A stretch of 64,000 nucleotides of DNA, taken from assembly GCF_007666205.1 (NCBI RefSeq), contig NZ_VDOR01000001.1, forward strand, positions 372,001-436,000, read 5' to 3'. Made by a program: the position numbers and the translations under genes. A model generated the notes under the pieces. That model was given only the letters and a program-made list of their open reading frames with translations, did no database searches and was not told the DNA's origin. Numbering within the stretch: position 1 is the stretch's first letter; each line of letters opens with the position of its first letter. This document shows positions 63,445 to 64,000 of the stretch, in pieces. This DNA is from Kocuria palustris (GTDB lineage: Bacteria; Actinomycetota; Actinomycetes; Actinomycetales; Micrococcaceae).

Positions 63445-64000
63445 AAGACCGCGGGGCCGACCTCGAAGGTGGGGTCCTGGTGCGTGGTCGGGCGGGTGTC
63501 CTCGAAGCAGCCGCCCTGATCCACGGCGATGTCCACGAGCACGGCGCCCTTCTTCATCTTCAGCACCATCTCGTGGGTGACGACGTTGGGTGCCTTGCGT
63601 CCCGGGATCAGCACGGCGCCGACCACCAGATCCGAGTCGACCACGCAGTTCTCGACCTCGTACGGGGTCGACATGATCGTGCGCACGCGGCTGCCGTAGA
63701 GGTCGTCCATCCGACGCAGCGCGTCGATCGAGGTGTCCAGGACGGTCACGTCGGCGCCCATCCCCACGAGCTGGTGGACCGCGCTGCCGCCGGCCTGGCC
63801 CGCGCCGATCACGGTGGCCCGGGCGGGGCGCACGCCGGGCACTCCCGCCATCAGGATCCCCCGGCCGCCGTGCGAGGACAGCAGGGCATTGGCCCCGACC
63901 GTGGCGGCCATGCGCCCGGCGACCTCGGACATGGGCGCCAGCAGCGGGAGGGTGCGGCGCTCGGTCTGCACGGACTCGTAGGCCAGCGACGTGGTCCCCG
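63231..64000 (-). CDS. ald: Alanine dehydrogenase, 3' part (cut by window edge)
   Basis: NAD-dependent alanine/pyruvate interconversion. The last 256 or so codons are present: LAYESVQ, MSEVAGRMAATVGA, the Rossmann motif TVIGAGQAGGSAVHQLVGMG, VVGAVLIPGRKAPNVV, DIAVDQGGCFEDTRPTTHQD and [16 protein letters not shown]. The start lies beyond position 64000. Family length is about 370 residues, so about 115 are missing. Confidence 0.96.
   Translation of the reverse strand, partial: GTTSLAYESVQTERRTLPLLAPMSEVAGRMAATVGANALLSSHGGRGILMAGVPGVRPARATVIGAGQAGGSAVHQLVGMGADVTVLDTSIDALRRMDDLYGSRVRTIMSTPYEVENCVVDSDLVVGAVLIPGRKAPNVVTHEMVLKMKKGAVLVDIAVDQGGCFEDTRPTTHQDPTFEVGPAVFYCVANMPGAVPATSTAALTNATLPYVLRVADDGWKKACADSRELEHGLSTSHGKLRNADVIAEFPDLPAA

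Overview
The window is GC-rich, actinobacterial chromosomal DNA, densely coding on both strands. Starts mix ATG and GTG, and ATGA start/stop overlaps are frequent. The glycine-riboswitch gcvP-gcvT-gcvH-sdaA operon, pdxS/pdxT, Tat-type leaders, leaderless-looking starts and DUF6318-like lipoproteins suggest Micrococcales, probably a Micrococcaceae relative. The genus is an inference and cannot be fixed here. I saw no rRNA, tRNA or CRISPR array.

Layout. 0-2 kb: a CDP-alcohol phosphatidyltransferase/CdsA pair. 2-6.3 kb: a sulfonate-sulfur locus, with an SsuD-like monooxygenase divergent from a permease, ATPase and binding-lipoprotein operon. 6.3-12.8 kb: single housekeeping and accessory genes (arsenite-type permease, GNAT, pirin, a cysteine-less Ogt homologue, PhzF, alcohol dehydrogenase, LysE/Lrp). 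12.8-22.4 kb: an LLM flavin oxidoreductase gene cut in two by an 8,546-bp integrative mobilizable element. 22.5-28.8 kb: TetR plus 14-TMS efflux pump, aldehyde dehydrogenase, a frameshifted PhzF gene and a TOPRIM protein. 29-36 kb: a MacB-like ABC exporter with two downstream membrane proteins, YihY, and a cardiolipin-synthase-type phospholipase D. 36-42 kb: cold-shock gene, a gene-poor stretch with a long perfect hairpin, unknown proteins, PhoD phosphatase and lipoproteins. 42-49.3 kb: SDR, sugar porter, galactokinase, FUSC-type protein, and a lipoprotein/PKD pair on an AT-richer patch. 49.3-52.7 kb: DinB and two paralogous SGNH hydrolases flanking an SLH-repeat protein. 52.8-64 kb: glycine riboswitch, glycine cleavage, serine deaminase, CPBP protein, vitamin B6 synthesis with a divergent MocR regulator, and the 3' part of alanine dehydrogenase.

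The most notable feature is the element at about 13,602-22,147. It carries a large serine integrase at its left end, two small coupled genes, a Rep with an HUH nuclease joined to a P-loop (SF3-like) helicase, a MobC/relaxase/MobB-like mobilization set with a nested gene, and a mercury-type module (MerF-like, MerA, MerR). A shared att core (TAGxGCATGTCG) lies at both ends. Removing the element restores one open reading frame of about 337 codons for the host gene. A noncoding-looking stretch just upstream of rep holds direct repeats, a 10-bp-arm stem-loop and GGGGGTCA iterons, and is a candidate replication or transfer origin.

Other points for a second look: an Ogt homologue with Val in place of the acceptor Cys; a PdxR/MocR regulator with Ala in place of the PLP lysine; a pdxT reading frame with no stop before its terminator; a matching operator-like dyad in front of pirin and the split LLM gene; and three GCAA..ATTCG half-sites between lysE and lrp.
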